NCBI RefSeq assembly: GCF_040801915.1
Contig: NZ_JBFMIA010000023.1
Coordinates: 1 to 31,843, forward strand
Reading direction: 5' to 3'
From: Jeotgalibacillus marinus
Lineage (GTDB): Bacteria > Bacillota > Bacilli > Bacillales > Jeotgalibacillaceae
DNA length: 31,843 nt
The notes under the pieces are model-generated. The model searched no databases. It was not told the origin of the DNA and was given only the letters and a program-made list of their open reading frames with translations. A program made the translations under genes and the position numbers. This document shows, piece after piece, positions 24,265-31,843 of the stretch (within the stretch, counting starts at the first letter, position 1; each line of letters starts with the position of its first letter).

Positions 24265-24576
24265 CTAAGCGTTTTCACGTACTGTTGTGCGTGATGCATC
24301 AATGAGTAGCACGATAGATGTTACAACGTGCATGACAAAGCCTACAAAAGGAATAACACCCACAACACATGTGACAATCCCTAAAATACTACCAGTTCTT
24401 GACTCCATATCTTTAACGGAGAATATAAGCGTGACGATATGGAGTGCGAGCAGTATCCAAAGAGGGGCCCACGCCATCGATAAAATAATTGTACCGCCCA
24501 GTATAGGAATCGCAAAAAAGGCTTCTAGTCCCCCTGAGACCCATTTTAACGTAGTAGAAGTTTTCAATTTATTCAC
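24265..24576 (-). CDS. Small integral membrane protein, 103 aa
   Basis: Three to four hydrophobic helices (about 12-33, 36-53, 62-76 and 78-95) with a short hydrophilic loop KDMESRTGS in the middle and a charged C-terminus. No catalytic motif is visible. The start is GTG at 24576, behind AGAAGGTAGG. It lies between yhbH and prkA with its own terminator, so it is probably not part of a sporulation operon. Family not recognised. Confidence 0.7.
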   Translation of the reverse strand: MNKLKTSTTLKWVSGGLEAFFAIPILGGTIILSMAWAPLWILLALHIVTLIFSVKDMESRTGSILGIVTCVVGVIPFVGFVMHVVTSIVLLIDASRTTVRENA

Positions 24577-24791
24577 CCTACCTTCTATTTAAACTTCATA
24601 ACCTTTTACACTAAATAGATCTTGTTAAACGTTCTACTTTATTATACGGATCAGATCAAAGGAGGTTTCAATTAATATTAGTCACAACAACACACACTAG
24701 TAGCAAAAGCGATTAGTGTGTATTTATGGCACCCATGTCGTCCGTGAGCTTTTTTCGGTCACAGACATGATAGATGTAAGACCTTGCACGT

Positions 24792-24926
24792 ATGCTTGGA
24801 GTACATGCTATTCTTCGTGTCAATTGGGGTTTTGAAACACTATGCGAAGGGATGATGGTATTTCTTGCAACTGGTACTGTTGTACGTGAGCTAAAATATC
24901 GAGGGACAAATCAAAAAATGAGCTAG
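24792..24926 (+). pseudogene. Possible remnant ORF between prkA and the membrane protein gene
   Basis: A 44-codon plus-strand frame reads MLGVHAILRVNWGFETLCEG then MMVFLATGTVVRELKYRG. It looks protein-like but has no ribosome binding site, and its stop codon lies inside the prkA terminator. Probably the tail of a lost gene. The rest of 24577-24912 holds two short inverted repeats (CACACTA/TAGTGTG and GTCCGTGA/TCACAGAC) and an isolated AAAGGAGG at about 24658 without a following gene. Confidence 0.3.
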
Positions 24927-24947
24927 GCGCACCCTAGCTCATTTTTT
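24913..24947 (-). terminator. Terminator of prkA
   Basis: Perfect 14-bp stem (AAAAAATGAGCTAG with CTAGCTCATTTTTT) and 7-nt loop, 32 bp after the prkA stop; T-runs on both strands. Confidence 0.9.
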
Positions 24948-24978
24948 AATTCATACTAATGTGAAGATAGGGTTCTAG

Positions 24979-26874
24979 CTATCGATTCAGAAGACTACCC
25001 ACGTACTTGAGCAATTCATTCGCACTCGTCGTATTGTAACCATGTTCATCGATTAAACGAGAAATCACATCGTTCATTTTTTTCAACTGTTGTTCATCAG
25101 GTGTATTAGATGAGGTAGTGATTTTGACAACATCTTTCAGATCAGCAAATAGTTTTTTCTGTATCGCTTCTTTCAATCGATCGTGTGATTGATAATCAAA
25201 ACGCTTACCTTTTCTTGCATAAGTTGAAATACGAATCAGAATTTCTTCTCGGAACGCTTTCTTCGCATTTTCAGATATACCTATTTGTTCCTCAATTGAA
25301 CGCATCAGCTTTTCATCTGGCGTCATTTCTTCACCTGTTAGAGGATCATGCAACTTCGATTTATGACAGTAAGCTTCCACGTTATCTAAATAATTGTCCA
25401 TAAGCGTTTTTGCTGATTCTTCATATGAATAAACAAACGCTTTTTGCACCTCTTTTTTCGCCATATCATCGAATTCGCGCCTTGCAATCGAAATAAACCC
25501 TAAATAATCTTCTTTCAATTCTTTTGTAATAGATGCATGCTGATCTAATCCATCTTTGAGCGATCGCAGGACATCAAGAGCATTGATCGAGGATACCTCT
25601 TTCCGAATAATTGTCGATGAGATACGGTTGATCACAAATCGTGGATCAATTCCGTTCATCCCTTCATCTTCGTATTCTGTTCTCATTTCCTGAATATCGG
25701 AATCGTTGAAGCCTTCCACTAATTCTCCATCATATAAACGCATTTTTTTAATGAGGTCGATATCTTTACGTTTTGGCTCTTTAAGGCGTGTTAATATTGT
25801 AAAAATCGCAGCAATTCGTAAGGTATGAGGAGCAATGTGCACACCTGACACATCACTTTCTGAAATCAGTTTTTCATATATTCTTTCTTCCTGTGTGACT
25901 TGTAGGTTATATGGCATTGGCATGACAATAATTCTAGAGTGTAGAGCCTCATTTTTCTTGTTCGAAATAAATGAACGATATTCGGTTTCATTTGTATGGG
26001 CCACAATCATTTCATCAGCAGAAATAAGAGCAAATCTTCCCGCTTTAAAATTTCCCTCTTGTGTCAGTGAAAGCAAATGCCACAAAAATTTCTCATCGCA
26101 TTTAAGCATTTCTTGAAACTCCATCACACCTCGATTTGCTTTGTTCAGCTCCCCATCAAAACGGTATGCACGAGGGTCTGATTCTGAACCGTATTCAGCA
26201 ATCGTTGAAAAATCAAGACTACCCGTTAAATCAGCAATGTCTTGTGATTTCGGATCTGACGGACTAAACGTTCCAATACCGACCCTTTTATCTTCTGAAA
26301 AAAAGATCCGCTCGACTGGTACATTTTCAATCCTTCCGTCAAACTCTTTCTCAAGCCTCATTAGATTTAGAGGGGATAAATTCCCTTCAATTCTAATTCC
26401 ATATTCTTTTTGAAAATCATCTCGCAGCGCTATTGGGATGAGGTGAAGTGGATCCTCATGCATCGGGCAGCCTTTGATCGCATAAACAGCCCCCTGATCC
26501 GTTCTAGAATAAGCCTCCATCCCTCTTTTTATCATTGTGACAAGCGTTGATTTCCCACCACTAACAGGTCCCATCAAAAGCAAAATTCGTTTTTTCACAT
26601 CTAACCTTCTAGCTGCTGGGTGAAAATATTCTTCTACTAATTTTTCCAACGCATCCTCTAACCCAAATAGCTGATTTTTAAAGAATAAGTAATCTTTCTT
26701 ACCGTTTCGTTCTTCAACACCCGCGTCTTTTATCATGTTAAATACACGAGAGTGTGATGATTGTGCAATCCACGGTCTTTCCTTTACAAGTTCCACATAC
26801 TCAGCGAAACTACCTTCCCACTTCAAATGCTCTTCTTCATGTCTATATTCTGCCATTCTCCTTAGAATATCCAA
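24979..26874 (-). CDS. prkA: PrkA, AAA+ serine protein kinase/protease-like sporulation protein
   Basis: The start is TTG at 26872-26874, eight nt after AAGGAGG. This gives 631 aa, the length of B. subtilis PrkA and the same opening (M-DILRR). The AAA+ domain carries Walker A GPVSGGKST (102-110), then GCPMHEDPLHLIP, FSPSDPKSQDIADLTG and GELNKANRG. A C-terminal helical region ends LKYVGSLLNR. PrkA was described as a Ser kinase and later as an AAA+ protein with Lon-like protease activity; it promotes SigK-dependent events in the mother cell. A SigE-like promoter precedes it. Very highly conserved. Confidence 0.96.
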   Translation of the reverse strand: MDILRRMAEYRHEEEHLKWEGSFAEYVELVKERPWIAQSSHSRVFNMIKDAGVEERNGKKDYLFFKNQLFGLEDALEKLVEEYFHPAARRLDVKKRILLLMGPVSGGKSTLVTMIKRGMEAYSRTDQGAVYAIKGCPMHEDPLHLIPIALRDDFQKEYGIRIEGNLSPLNLMRLEKEFDGRIENVPVERIFFSEDKRVGIGTFSPSDPKSQDIADLTGSLDFSTIAEYGSESDPRAYRFDGELNKANRGVMEFQEMLKCDEKFLWHLLSLTQEGNFKAGRFALISADEMIVAHTNETEYRSFISNKKNEALHSRIIVMPMPYNLQVTQEERIYEKLISESDVSGVHIAPHTLRIAAIFTILTRLKEPKRKDIDLIKKMRLYDGELVEGFNDSDIQEMRTEYEDEGMNGIDPRFVINRISSTIIRKEVSSINALDVLRSLKDGLDQHASITKELKEDYLGFISIARREFDDMAKKEVQKAFVYSYEESAKTLMDNYLDNVEAYCHKSKLHDPLTGEEMTPDEKLMRSIEEQIGISENAKKAFREEILIRISTYARKGKRFDYQSHDRLKEAIQKKLFADLKDVVKITTSSNTPDEQQLKKMNDVISRLIDEHGYNTTSANELLKYVGSLLNR

Positions 26875-26905
26875 TCGCGTCGCCTCCTTATTGACCCTCT
26901 CTGCA

Positions 26906-26935
26906 AATGTATGCGGAAAATGCTGTTCACATGAA
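26906..26935 (-). promoter_or_regulatory. SigE-like promoter of prkA
   Basis: Minus strand: TTCATGTG, 14 bp spacer, CATACATT (SigE -10 consensus CATACAnT). It ends about 31 bp before the TTG start. Confidence 0.6.
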
Positions 26936-27086
26936 GACAATCATAAAAAGGTGATGAATGTCACACGTACATACTGCCATTGGCCAATTCTCCATAAAAA
27001 TGCCTACTAGATGATTCACTTCTAGTGAGAATTCGGGTATACTTTAATGTAGTATTCATATATGTCGTTTTAAGGAGGTCATTTCG

Positions 27087-27182
27087 GTGGGGACAGTATT
27101 AATTTTAGGTATTTCTGTAACATTCCTTGCAGCTATTTTTTCTGCTGGGTATAATGACAAGCCAGGTACAACGAAAGACTAA
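27087..27182 (+). CDS. Single-pass membrane peptide, 31 aa
   Basis: GTG start seven nt after TAAGGAGGT. The peptide is a hydrophobic helix (TVLILGISVTFLAAIFSAG) followed by a polar tail YNDKPGTTKD. The near-perfect ribosome binding site, its own terminator 10 bp after the stop and the membrane-type composition make it a convincing small gene. TATACT at about 27038 may be its -10. Function unknown to me. Confidence 0.7.
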   Translation: MGTVLILGISVTFLAAIFSAGYNDKPGTTKD

Positions 27183-27192
27183 TGTAAAGCAT

Positions 27193-27220
27193 AAAAGCTG
27201 CCCATTTGGCAGCTTTTCTT
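27193..27220. terminator. Terminator of the 31-aa gene (and nfrA)
   Basis: Perfect 10-bp stem AAAAGCTGCC with GGCAGCTTTT, 5-nt loop, T-rich on both sides; lies between convergent genes. Confidence 0.85.
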
Positions 27221-27225
27221 GTATT

Positions 27226-27975
27226 TTACCGTCTATTTAATTTTTTCCCCTCTATATATTCCTTCATATACATTCTGCTTTTTCTTTGGAGCATTTTCGC
27301 CATTTGTTCTGTCCATTTATCTTTACGAATGCCATTTGTTCGCTCTTCATAATAGCTAGAGATCTCTCGGTCATATTCCTCGAGTTGCTTTTTCACCACA
27401 TTCGATTCATGCTTGTAGCTGTTTTCATGGTAAATAGTCGTAAACGGCATTCTTGGCTTAATAGCTGACAATTGTTCAGGCACACCCACGGCTAATCCAA
27501 AGAGCGGTACGACATAATCTGGTGCATCAATCACTTTGTTTACTTCTTCAAGCTCATTTCGAATCCCACCAATATAGCAAATCCCAAGCCCCATCGACTC
27601 AGCAGCGATTACTGCATTTTGTGCAGCAAGGGAAGCATCAATCACTGTTACCATAAATTTTTCAGTGGATTCAATCGATGAAATGACATCAGCTTCTTCC
27701 ATTTCACCAATTAAGGAATGACGGTAAAGGTCCGCGCAAAACAAAAAGAAATGTCCATTTTCAGCAACATAATCCTGTCCACCTGCAAGCTTTGCCAACT
27801 GCTCTTTCTTCTCTTTATCCGTTATTCCAATAATCGTGTATGCTTGAATAAAACTTGACGTTGAAGCCATTTGAGCTGCCTCAACAATCGTTTTTATTTG
27901 TTTTTCACTTAATGATTCTTTTTTAAATGTACGAATCGATCGATGGTTCATTAACGTTTCAATCGTTTTGTTCAT
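27226..27975 (-). CDS. nfrA: Oxygen-insensitive NADPH nitroreductase NfrA
   Basis: 249 aa, exactly the length of B. subtilis NfrA. Motifs: HRSIRTFKKESL, AAQMASTSSFIQAYTIIG, NGHFFLFCADLYRH, AESMGLGICYIGGIRNELEE and LFGLAVGVPE. These are diagnostic for the NfrA/FRP-type FMN-dependent oxidoreductases that reduce nitro compounds, quinones and flavins with NADPH. It is only distantly related to the two YodC-like proteins in the window. ATG behind GGGGAGGG. In B. subtilis nfrA is stress-inducible through Spx; nothing in this leader confirms that. Confidence 0.93.
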   Translation of the reverse strand: MNKTIETLMNHRSIRTFKKESLSEKQIKTIVEAAQMASTSSFIQAYTIIGITDKEKKEQLAKLAGGQDYVAENGHFFLFCADLYRHSLIGEMEEADVISSIESTEKFMVTVIDASLAAQNAVIAAESMGLGICYIGGIRNELEEVNKVIDAPDYVVPLFGLAVGVPEQLSAIKPRMPFTTIYHENSYKHESNVVKKQLEEYDREISSYYEERTNGIRKDKWTEQMAKMLQRKSRMYMKEYIEGKKLNRR

Positions 27976-28044
27976 AAAAACCCTCCCCTTATGGCATTAT
28001 GTTCTTTAGTGTATCGAATATTCTATCTAATTGACAAGCTCAAC

Positions 28045-28078
28045 ATAAAAACACGACAATCATCACTGATCGTCGTGT
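28045..28078 (-). terminator. Terminator of trmL
   Basis: Minus strand: 12-bp stem (ACACGACGATCA with TGATTGTCGTGT, one G-U), 4-nt loop, TTTTT; 11 bp after the trmL stop. Confidence 0.85.
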
Positions 28079-28089
28079 CGGTTATTCCC

Positions 28090-28563
28090 TTATTTTAATC
28101 CTGGATAATCCTGCTGTCTAAGTGCTTCATACACCAAAATGGCAGCTGTGTTTGACAAATTAAGCGAGCGAACGTGGTCATTCATTGGTACTCGAATCGC
28201 TTTGTCTTTATTTTTCTCAATGACGTCCATTGGAAGGCCTGACGTTTCACGACCAAAAATAAAGTAATAATCTTTTTGTTGATCACGATAATCAAAAGTG
28301 GAATGTGGCTTTTCTCCATACTTCGTCAAAAAGAAGTATTCGCCTTGTTCATTTTCTTTGAAAAAATCGTCAATTGAGTCGTAATACTTTATGTCAACAA
28401 ATGTCCAATAATCTAACCCTGCCCGTTTTAACATTTTATCGTCAGTTGAAAAACCGAGGGGACGGATTAAATGAAGCGTTGTTCCTGTTGCCGCACATGT
28501 ACGTGCAATATTTCCTGTGTTTGCTGGTATTTCTGGTTGATATAAAACAATATGATTTCCCAA
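28090..28563 (-). CDS. trmL: tRNA (cytidine/uridine-34 2'-O)-methyltransferase TrmL
   Basis: 157 aa, SPOUT/TrmH family. It opens GNHIVLYQPEIPANTGNIAR and contains FGRETSGLP and LNLSNTAAILVYEALRQ, the three SAM-binding knot motifs. It methylates the wobble ribose of tRNA-Leu isoacceptors. TTG at 28561-28563 lies six nt after GAGGTG and gives the family's usual N-terminus; a TTG six codons upstream would overlap the ribosome binding site. Known as cspR in B. subtilis, where it also lies beside yhbB and queG. A tRNA-Leu(CAA) gene, the typical substrate type, sits 3 kb away. Confidence 0.95.
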   Translation of the reverse strand: MGNHIVLYQPEIPANTGNIARTCAATGTTLHLIRPLGFSTDDKMLKRAGLDYWTFVDIKYYDSIDDFFKENEQGEYFFLTKYGEKPHSTFDYRDQQKDYYFIFGRETSGLPMDVIEKNKDKAIRVPMNDHVRSLNLSNTAAILVYEALRQQDYPGLK

Positions 28564-28609
28564 TCTTTTCACCTCAAGCAACTTTTCTCTTATTAACTAT
28601 ATCATTTTT

Positions 28610-29077
28610 TCATGTGATCGTATAAAAGTAATACTTTATAGCGTCTGTATAGGCCGACGAATCTGTATACTGCCAATTTCTCATTCGACTATCGCTCGTA
28701 TGGGCATTAACGAGCGGAACACCTGAACGAATCGCAGTTACAATCGTTGTATGATTCAGTCTTCCATCCCCTTCAAAATCATAGCAAATCACATCACCAA
28801 GCTTTAATTCACTCGCTTGAGACACTCTTTTTGCCCGATCTGTTCCTTCTAAATACCATCTTAACGCATGTGCGACAGACCAGCTATAGCTCCACGTTTC
28901 TTGACGCATCCACCAGCCTTTCGATCGATTCGGATAGCCTGTCATTGTCCATCCACCTGCATGAAGGCATTGAGAAATATAGTTTGTACAATCAACTTCA
29001 AACGAATGATATGCGGGATTTCGTCCATTCCACCACTTCTCTGCATACAAAATCGCATTGCCACGGTTGTACGCCAT
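28610..29077 (-). CDS. yhbB: Amidase-domain protein (Amidase_6), YhbB-like
   Basis: 155 aa, essentially one putative amidase/CHAP-like cysteine-peptidase domain. It opens MAYNRGNAILYAEKWWNGRN. The catalytic Cys is probably in FEVDCTNYISQCLHAGG, the His in GRLNHTTIVTAI and the third residue in VNAHTSDS. There is no signal peptide, so if it acts on peptidoglycan it would have to do so from the mother cell or without classical export. ATG at 29077 six nt after AAGGGGTG. Position between trmL and queG is as in B. subtilis yhbB. Role unproven. Confidence 0.85.
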   Translation of the reverse strand: MAYNRGNAILYAEKWWNGRNPAYHSFEVDCTNYISQCLHAGGWTMTGYPNRSKGWWMRQETWSYSWSVAHALRWYLEGTDRAKRVSQASELKLGDVICYDFEGDGRLNHTTIVTAIRSGVPLVNAHTSDSRMRNWQYTDSSAYTDAIKYYFYTIT

Positions 29078-29125
29078 CCTAATCACCCCTTGTAGCCATC
29101 CTACGTGACTGACTGGGTTACATGA

Positions 29126-30259
29126 TTACTTATTCAAAAGAGCTATACCTTTATCTATCTCTTGAATTACTTCTTCATTTTTCTCCTGCTCACGTTGATG
29201 AAGTAGCGCTTCCTCTACCCCTTCTCCACCAATTTTACCAATAGCCCAGGCAGCAGTCCCACGCATAACAGGCCTCACATCTTCATTCATGACCTCAATT
29301 AAAGTAGACAGCGCACTTTCTTCTTTAAAATGAGCCAGAGCAATAATCGCATTTCGCTGAATCGGTTTTTTCCCACGCCAAGACCCTGAAACATGCCCAT
29401 ATGTCTCTTTAAACTCACGGTTACTAATCGTTAAAAGTGGCTCTAACAATGGCTTAGCCACTTCACCATCGGGTTCCATTTCCAGATGAAAATGAAAATC
29501 CTTCCCCTTATTTTTCGGACAAATTGTTTGGCATGTATCACATCCGTAAATACGATTGCCTAACTTCGCACGATATTCATCAGGTAAAAAGTCTTTTGTC
29601 TGTGTTAAAAACGCAATACATTTCTGCGAATCTAACTGCCCACCTTGTACAAGTGCACCTGTTGGACAAACATCTACACACTTATTACACGACCCACATT
29701 GATCATGCATCGGCTCATCTGGTTCAAACGGAAGATTCGTAATCATTTCACCTAAGTATACGTACGAACCATACTCAGGTGTAATCACTGAACAATTTTT
29801 GCCGCTCCAACCGATACCAGCACGTTCCGCAACTGCTCGGTCCACAAGCTCTCCAGTATCAACCATTGATCTGAAACGAGCCTCTGGAACACGTTCTTGA
29901 ATGAATGCTTCAAGCTTACTCAAACGATCACGTAAAACCGCATGATAATCCGTTCCCCAAGATGCACGCGCAAAAATCCCACGACGCGCCCCCCTCACAC
30001 TGCGCGGAGCATCCTTCATTTTAGATGGATAGGCAAGAGCAATCGCAATAATCGAACGCGGTTTGGAAAATATTAGCGATGGATCCACTCGCTTATCAAT
30101 ATCCTTCTCTTCAAAGCCAGATTGAAAACCATGCTTTTCTTGACGAATAAGATGATTTTTCATTTCGGTAAATACGTCAGCTGTGGTAAAACCGATCTTA
30201 TCAATTCCAAGCGATTTAGCATGATCGATAATGTCTTTTTTTAAAGCTGTATAATCCAT
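29126..30259 (-). CDS. queG: Epoxyqueuosine reductase QueG
   Basis: 377 aa. It performs the last step of queuosine synthesis in tRNA: cobalamin-dependent reduction of epoxyqueuosine. Two [4Fe-4S] ferredoxin motifs are seen, CGSCNKCVDVCPTGAL and CDTCQTICPKN, after an N-terminal cobalamin-binding domain with VDTGELVDRAVAERAGIGW. C-terminal HEAT-like repeats follow (about 290-377: AIIALAHFKEE, RGTAAWAIGKIGG). ATG nine nt after AGGAGG. First gene of a queG-yhbB-trmL run on the minus strand (YhbA in B. subtilis). Confidence 0.96.
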   Translation of the reverse strand: MDYTALKKDIIDHAKSLGIDKIGFTTADVFTEMKNHLIRQEKHGFQSGFEEKDIDKRVDPSLIFSKPRSIIAIALAYPSKMKDAPRSVRGARRGIFARASWGTDYHAVLRDRLSKLEAFIQERVPEARFRSMVDTGELVDRAVAERAGIGWSGKNCSVITPEYGSYVYLGEMITNLPFEPDEPMHDQCGSCNKCVDVCPTGALVQGGQLDSQKCIAFLTQTKDFLPDEYRAKLGNRIYGCDTCQTICPKNKGKDFHFHLEMEPDGEVAKPLLEPLLTISNREFKETYGHVSGSWRGKKPIQRNAIIALAHFKEESALSTLIEVMNEDVRPVMRGTAAWAIGKIGGEGVEEALLHQREQEKNEEVIQEIDKGIALLNK

Positions 30260-30361
30260 CCCTAACACCCTCCTCTCTTCTAGTCATTATGCTTATCATA
30301 TTACGTATAACATATCCCTATGGTAAACTATTCCCACACACCTTAAGGAGTTGTTTTCCAT

Positions 30362-31039
30362 ATGAATGTTTCAATTCATCCATCTTTACTAAAACATGAA
30401 CAGCCATTTGCATTTGGCATTATCCACTACAAAGGAATCCAAGTTAGTGATTCCCCTCAAATGATCAAAGGAAGACTTCAACTTTTTCAAGAGTCCATCT
30501 ACTTCGAACTTCAAGATAAAAACGTTACAGACTTTGAAGGAATCAAAGAATGGCGAACCATTTTCAAAAAGCTTGGCAAAGACCCTAATCGATATCGTCA
30601 CAGCGCAGAAGCACTTTACCGACGAATCAAAAAACAAAATTACTTAAAAAGCGTTCATTCAGCCATTGATATCAACAATTTTTTTTCGCTTGAGTATCAA
30701 TCACCAATTGGACTTTACGATGTAAGTAAAATAAACGGTGACATCTCCCTACGTCTTGGAGAATCCCAGGAAGCCTATGACGGGCTAAATGGACGTTTTA
30801 TGTCAGTTGAAAGCATACTCGTATCTGTAGACGATTCAGGCCCATTCGGCAGCCCTTTTGTCGATTCTACACGAACCGCTGTAAATAAAAAAACAACTGA
30901 TGCTATTCAAATCGTTTATCTGCGCCCAAGTTTATCTCCAAAAGATCAGATTAAACTTACAGACTCTCTTAAAAACATGTTTATTCAAGTACATGGAGGA
31001 ACTGCGGAAGTTGACATTCTAACCAATCAACCTTCTTAA
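30362..31039 (+). CDS. B3/B4 tRNA-binding domain protein
   Basis: 225 aa. It resembles the B3/B4 domain of the phenylalanyl-tRNA synthetase beta subunit as a free-standing protein: EWRTIFKKLGKDPNRYRHSAEALYRRI, then NNFFSLEYQSPIGLYD and GRFMSVESILVSVDD...FGSPFVDSTRT. In the synthetase this domain edits Tyr-tRNA(Phe); free-standing forms may trans-edit mischarged tRNA or have drifted, which cannot be told here. ATG behind AAGGAG. Divergent from queG, with its own terminator. Confidence 0.88.
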   Translation: MNVSIHPSLLKHEQPFAFGIIHYKGIQVSDSPQMIKGRLQLFQESIYFELQDKNVTDFEGIKEWRTIFKKLGKDPNRYRHSAEALYRRIKKQNYLKSVHSAIDINNFFSLEYQSPIGLYDVSKINGDISLRLGESQEAYDGLNGRFMSVESILVSVDDSGPFGSPFVDSTRTAVNKKTTDAIQIVYLRPSLSPKDQIKLTDSLKNMFIQVHGGTAEVDILTNQPS

Positions 31040-31067
31040 AAAACGAGTGTGGATACACTCGTTTTTT
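31037..31067 (+). terminator. Terminator of the B3/B4 gene
   Basis: Eight-bp stem ACGAGTGT/ACACTCGT extended by A/T pairs, 4-nt loop and seven T; overlaps the stop codon region. Confidence 0.9.
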
Positions 31068-31105
31068 TATTGTAAACAATGTGTAAATACCATTTTTGTT
31101 AAAAT

Positions 31106-31150
31106 AGAAAAAACGCAATGCTTCGTTGGCGAACAACGAAACACTGCGTT
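31106..31150 (-). terminator. Terminator after tRNA-Gly(TCC)
   Basis: Minus strand: long imperfect stem (AACGCAGTG...CATTGCGTT with an inner TTCGTTG/CAACGAA) followed by six T, 11 bp after the tRNA 3' end. Confidence 0.85.
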
Positions 31151-31160
31151 GGCTATGTAT

Positions 31161-31234
31161 TGGAGCGGGTGATGAGAATCGAACTCACGACATCAGCTTG
31201 GAAGGCTGAGGTTTTACCACTAAACTACACCCGC
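31161..31234 (-). tRNA. tRNA-Gly (anticodon TCC)
   Basis: Acceptor GCGGGTG pairs with CACCCGC, the anticodon loop CTTCCAA gives TCC, the T-arm has GTTCGATTC, and CCA is encoded. It is about 290 bp from the other tRNAs and has its own terminator, so it may be a separate transcript or the last gene of the operon. Confidence 0.95.
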
Positions 31235-31460
31235 ATCAGCAACGAATATAATATTATCATTTTCTTAATAAAGCGTCAACAGTTTCCGACAAAAAATAAA
31301 ATTAGATACATAATCTACTTTATTTCATCTGAGTGTATATAAGTTATAGTCTCCTTACTTCACGATTTAATTTCAATGAGCACCTGCCGTTAATATGCGT
31401 TACCTATCCGTAGTTCTATGATACCTAATTCGTGTCCCATCAATTCGTTTCTTTTTCCAC

Positions 31461-31501
31461 AAAAAACAGCATCCAAATGCAAGAAAATCCGCTTGGATGC
31501 C
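31461..31501 (-). terminator. Terminator of the main tRNA cluster
   Basis: Minus strand: stem GCATCCAA/TTGGATGC with a 16-nt loop followed by six T, just after tRNA-Leu. The remaining spacer to tRNA-Gly(TCC) (31235-31460) holds nothing recognised. Confidence 0.75.
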
Positions 31502-31521
31502 GAGAATTAAGGCTTATTTGA

Positions 31522-31603
31522 TACCGATGGCCGGGGTCGAACCGGCACTCCCGAAGGAACACGATTTTGAGTCGTGCGCGTCTGCCAATTCCGCCACATC
31601 GGC
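31522..31603 (-). tRNA. tRNA-Leu (anticodon CAA)
   Basis: GCCGATG acceptor pairs with CATCGGT, loop CTCAAAA gives anticodon CAA, and the long variable arm (around GTTCCTTCGGGAGT) is typical of class II tRNA-Leu. CCA is not encoded (TC follows the discriminator A). The CAA isoacceptor is a known TrmL substrate. Confidence 0.95.
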
Positions 31604-31653
31604 ACGTCTAGAGTTATAAAAAATATATTCATATTTTTAATAAGAATTTTTTT

Positions 31654-31727
31654 TGGAGGCGGCAACCGGAATCGAACCGGTGATAAAGGTTTTGCAGACC
31701 TCTGCCTTACCGCTTGGCTATGCCGCC
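31654..31727 (-). tRNA. tRNA-Cys (anticodon GCA)
   Basis: GGCGGCA acceptor, anticodon loop CTGCAAA (GCA), T-arm GGTTCGATTCC, encoded CCA. Confidence 0.95.
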
Positions 31728-31734
31728 AAAAAAA

Positions 31735-31809
31735 TGGAGCAGAAGACGAGATTCGAACTTGCGACCCCCACCTTGGCAAGGTGGTGTCCTACCACTGAAC
31801 TACTCCCGC
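31735..31809 (-). tRNA. tRNA-Gly (anticodon GCC)
   Basis: GCGGGAG acceptor pairs with CTTCTGC through two G-U pairs. Anticodon loop TTGCCAA gives GCC, the T-arm carries GTTCGAATC, and CCA is encoded. It lies seven bp from tRNA-Cys, so they share a precursor. Confidence 0.95.
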
Positions 31810-31814
31810 TTAAG

Positions 31815-31843
31815 CTGGGCTAGCTGGATTCGAACCAACGCAT
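31815..31843 (-). tRNA. tRNA-Gln, 3' part (cut by window edge)
   Basis: The minus strand shows a T-arm (GTTGG-TTCGAAT-CCAGC) and acceptor end TAGCCCA plus discriminator G, matching the 3' end of Bacillus tRNA-Gln. The order Gln-Gly-Cys-Leu agrees with large Bacillus tRNA operons as I recall. The anticodon is outside the window. Confidence 0.7.

Noticed and set aside
1..31843. CRISPR array, toxin-antitoxin pair, prophage or anti-phage system
   Set aside because: No regularly spaced repeats, no paired toxin/antitoxin frames, no phage structural, integrase or defence-type genes were seen; the mobile content is limited to IS remnants.

Overview
The window comes from a low-GC, endospore-forming Firmicute of the Bacillaceae. 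It carries spoVR, yhbH and prkA, spore-surface genes, AAGGAGG-type ribosome binding sites, many TTG/GTG starts and a dense tRNA cluster. Two blocks match the Bacillus subtilis gene order as I remember it: pgcA-yhcY-yhcZ-(yhdB)-spoVR on the left, and queG(yhbA)-yhbB-trmL...prkA-yhbH on the right. I cannot name the species.

Layout. 0-0.7 kb: two minus-strand spore-surface genes, a CsxC/SPOCS-like one cut by the edge and a Cys-rich 183-aa one. 1.1-7.1 kb: spoVR, a small yhdB-like gene, the YhcY/YhcZ two-component system and phosphoglucomutase pgcA. 7.4-10.2 kb: a BdbC/thioredoxin-like pair for extracytoplasmic disulfide chemistry, an RluA-family pseudouridine synthase and a flavin reductase. 10.3-13.8 kb: a GSA-aminomutase-like aminotransferase, a decayed IS3-like remnant and a catalase gene under an exact PerR box.

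13.9-21.3 kb is the most rearranged part. Two nearly identical YodC-like nitroreductase genes flank about 3.85 kb of foreign-looking DNA. That insert begins with an IS6-family end and transposase fragment, carries several probable SigK-type spore-surface genes, and holds further transposon debris, including a likely orphan IS200/IS605 right end (omega-RNA-like). A broken piece of the downstream M20 peptidase gene sits directly in front of the second nitroreductase. This shows that a unit (nitroreductase plus the 3' end of the peptidase gene) was duplicated in tandem and that the first copy was later split by the insert.

21.5-31.8 kb: an NCS2 purine permease, yhbH and prkA with SigE-like promoters, a 31-aa membrane peptide gene, nfrA, trmL, an amidase-domain protein (YhbB), queG, a B3/B4-domain protein, and the 3' end of a tRNA operon (Gln-Gly-Cys-Leu, then a separate Gly).

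Working together: spoVR, yhbH and prkA are a conserved sporulation trio (homologues of E. coli ycgB/yeaH/yeaG), and here each has a recognisable SigE-type promoter. The coat-like genes have SigK-like promoters and would act later in the mother cell. KatA, YodC-like and NfrA proteins form a redox/electrophile defence set. QueG, TrmL, RluA and the tRNA cluster belong to tRNA/rRNA biology.
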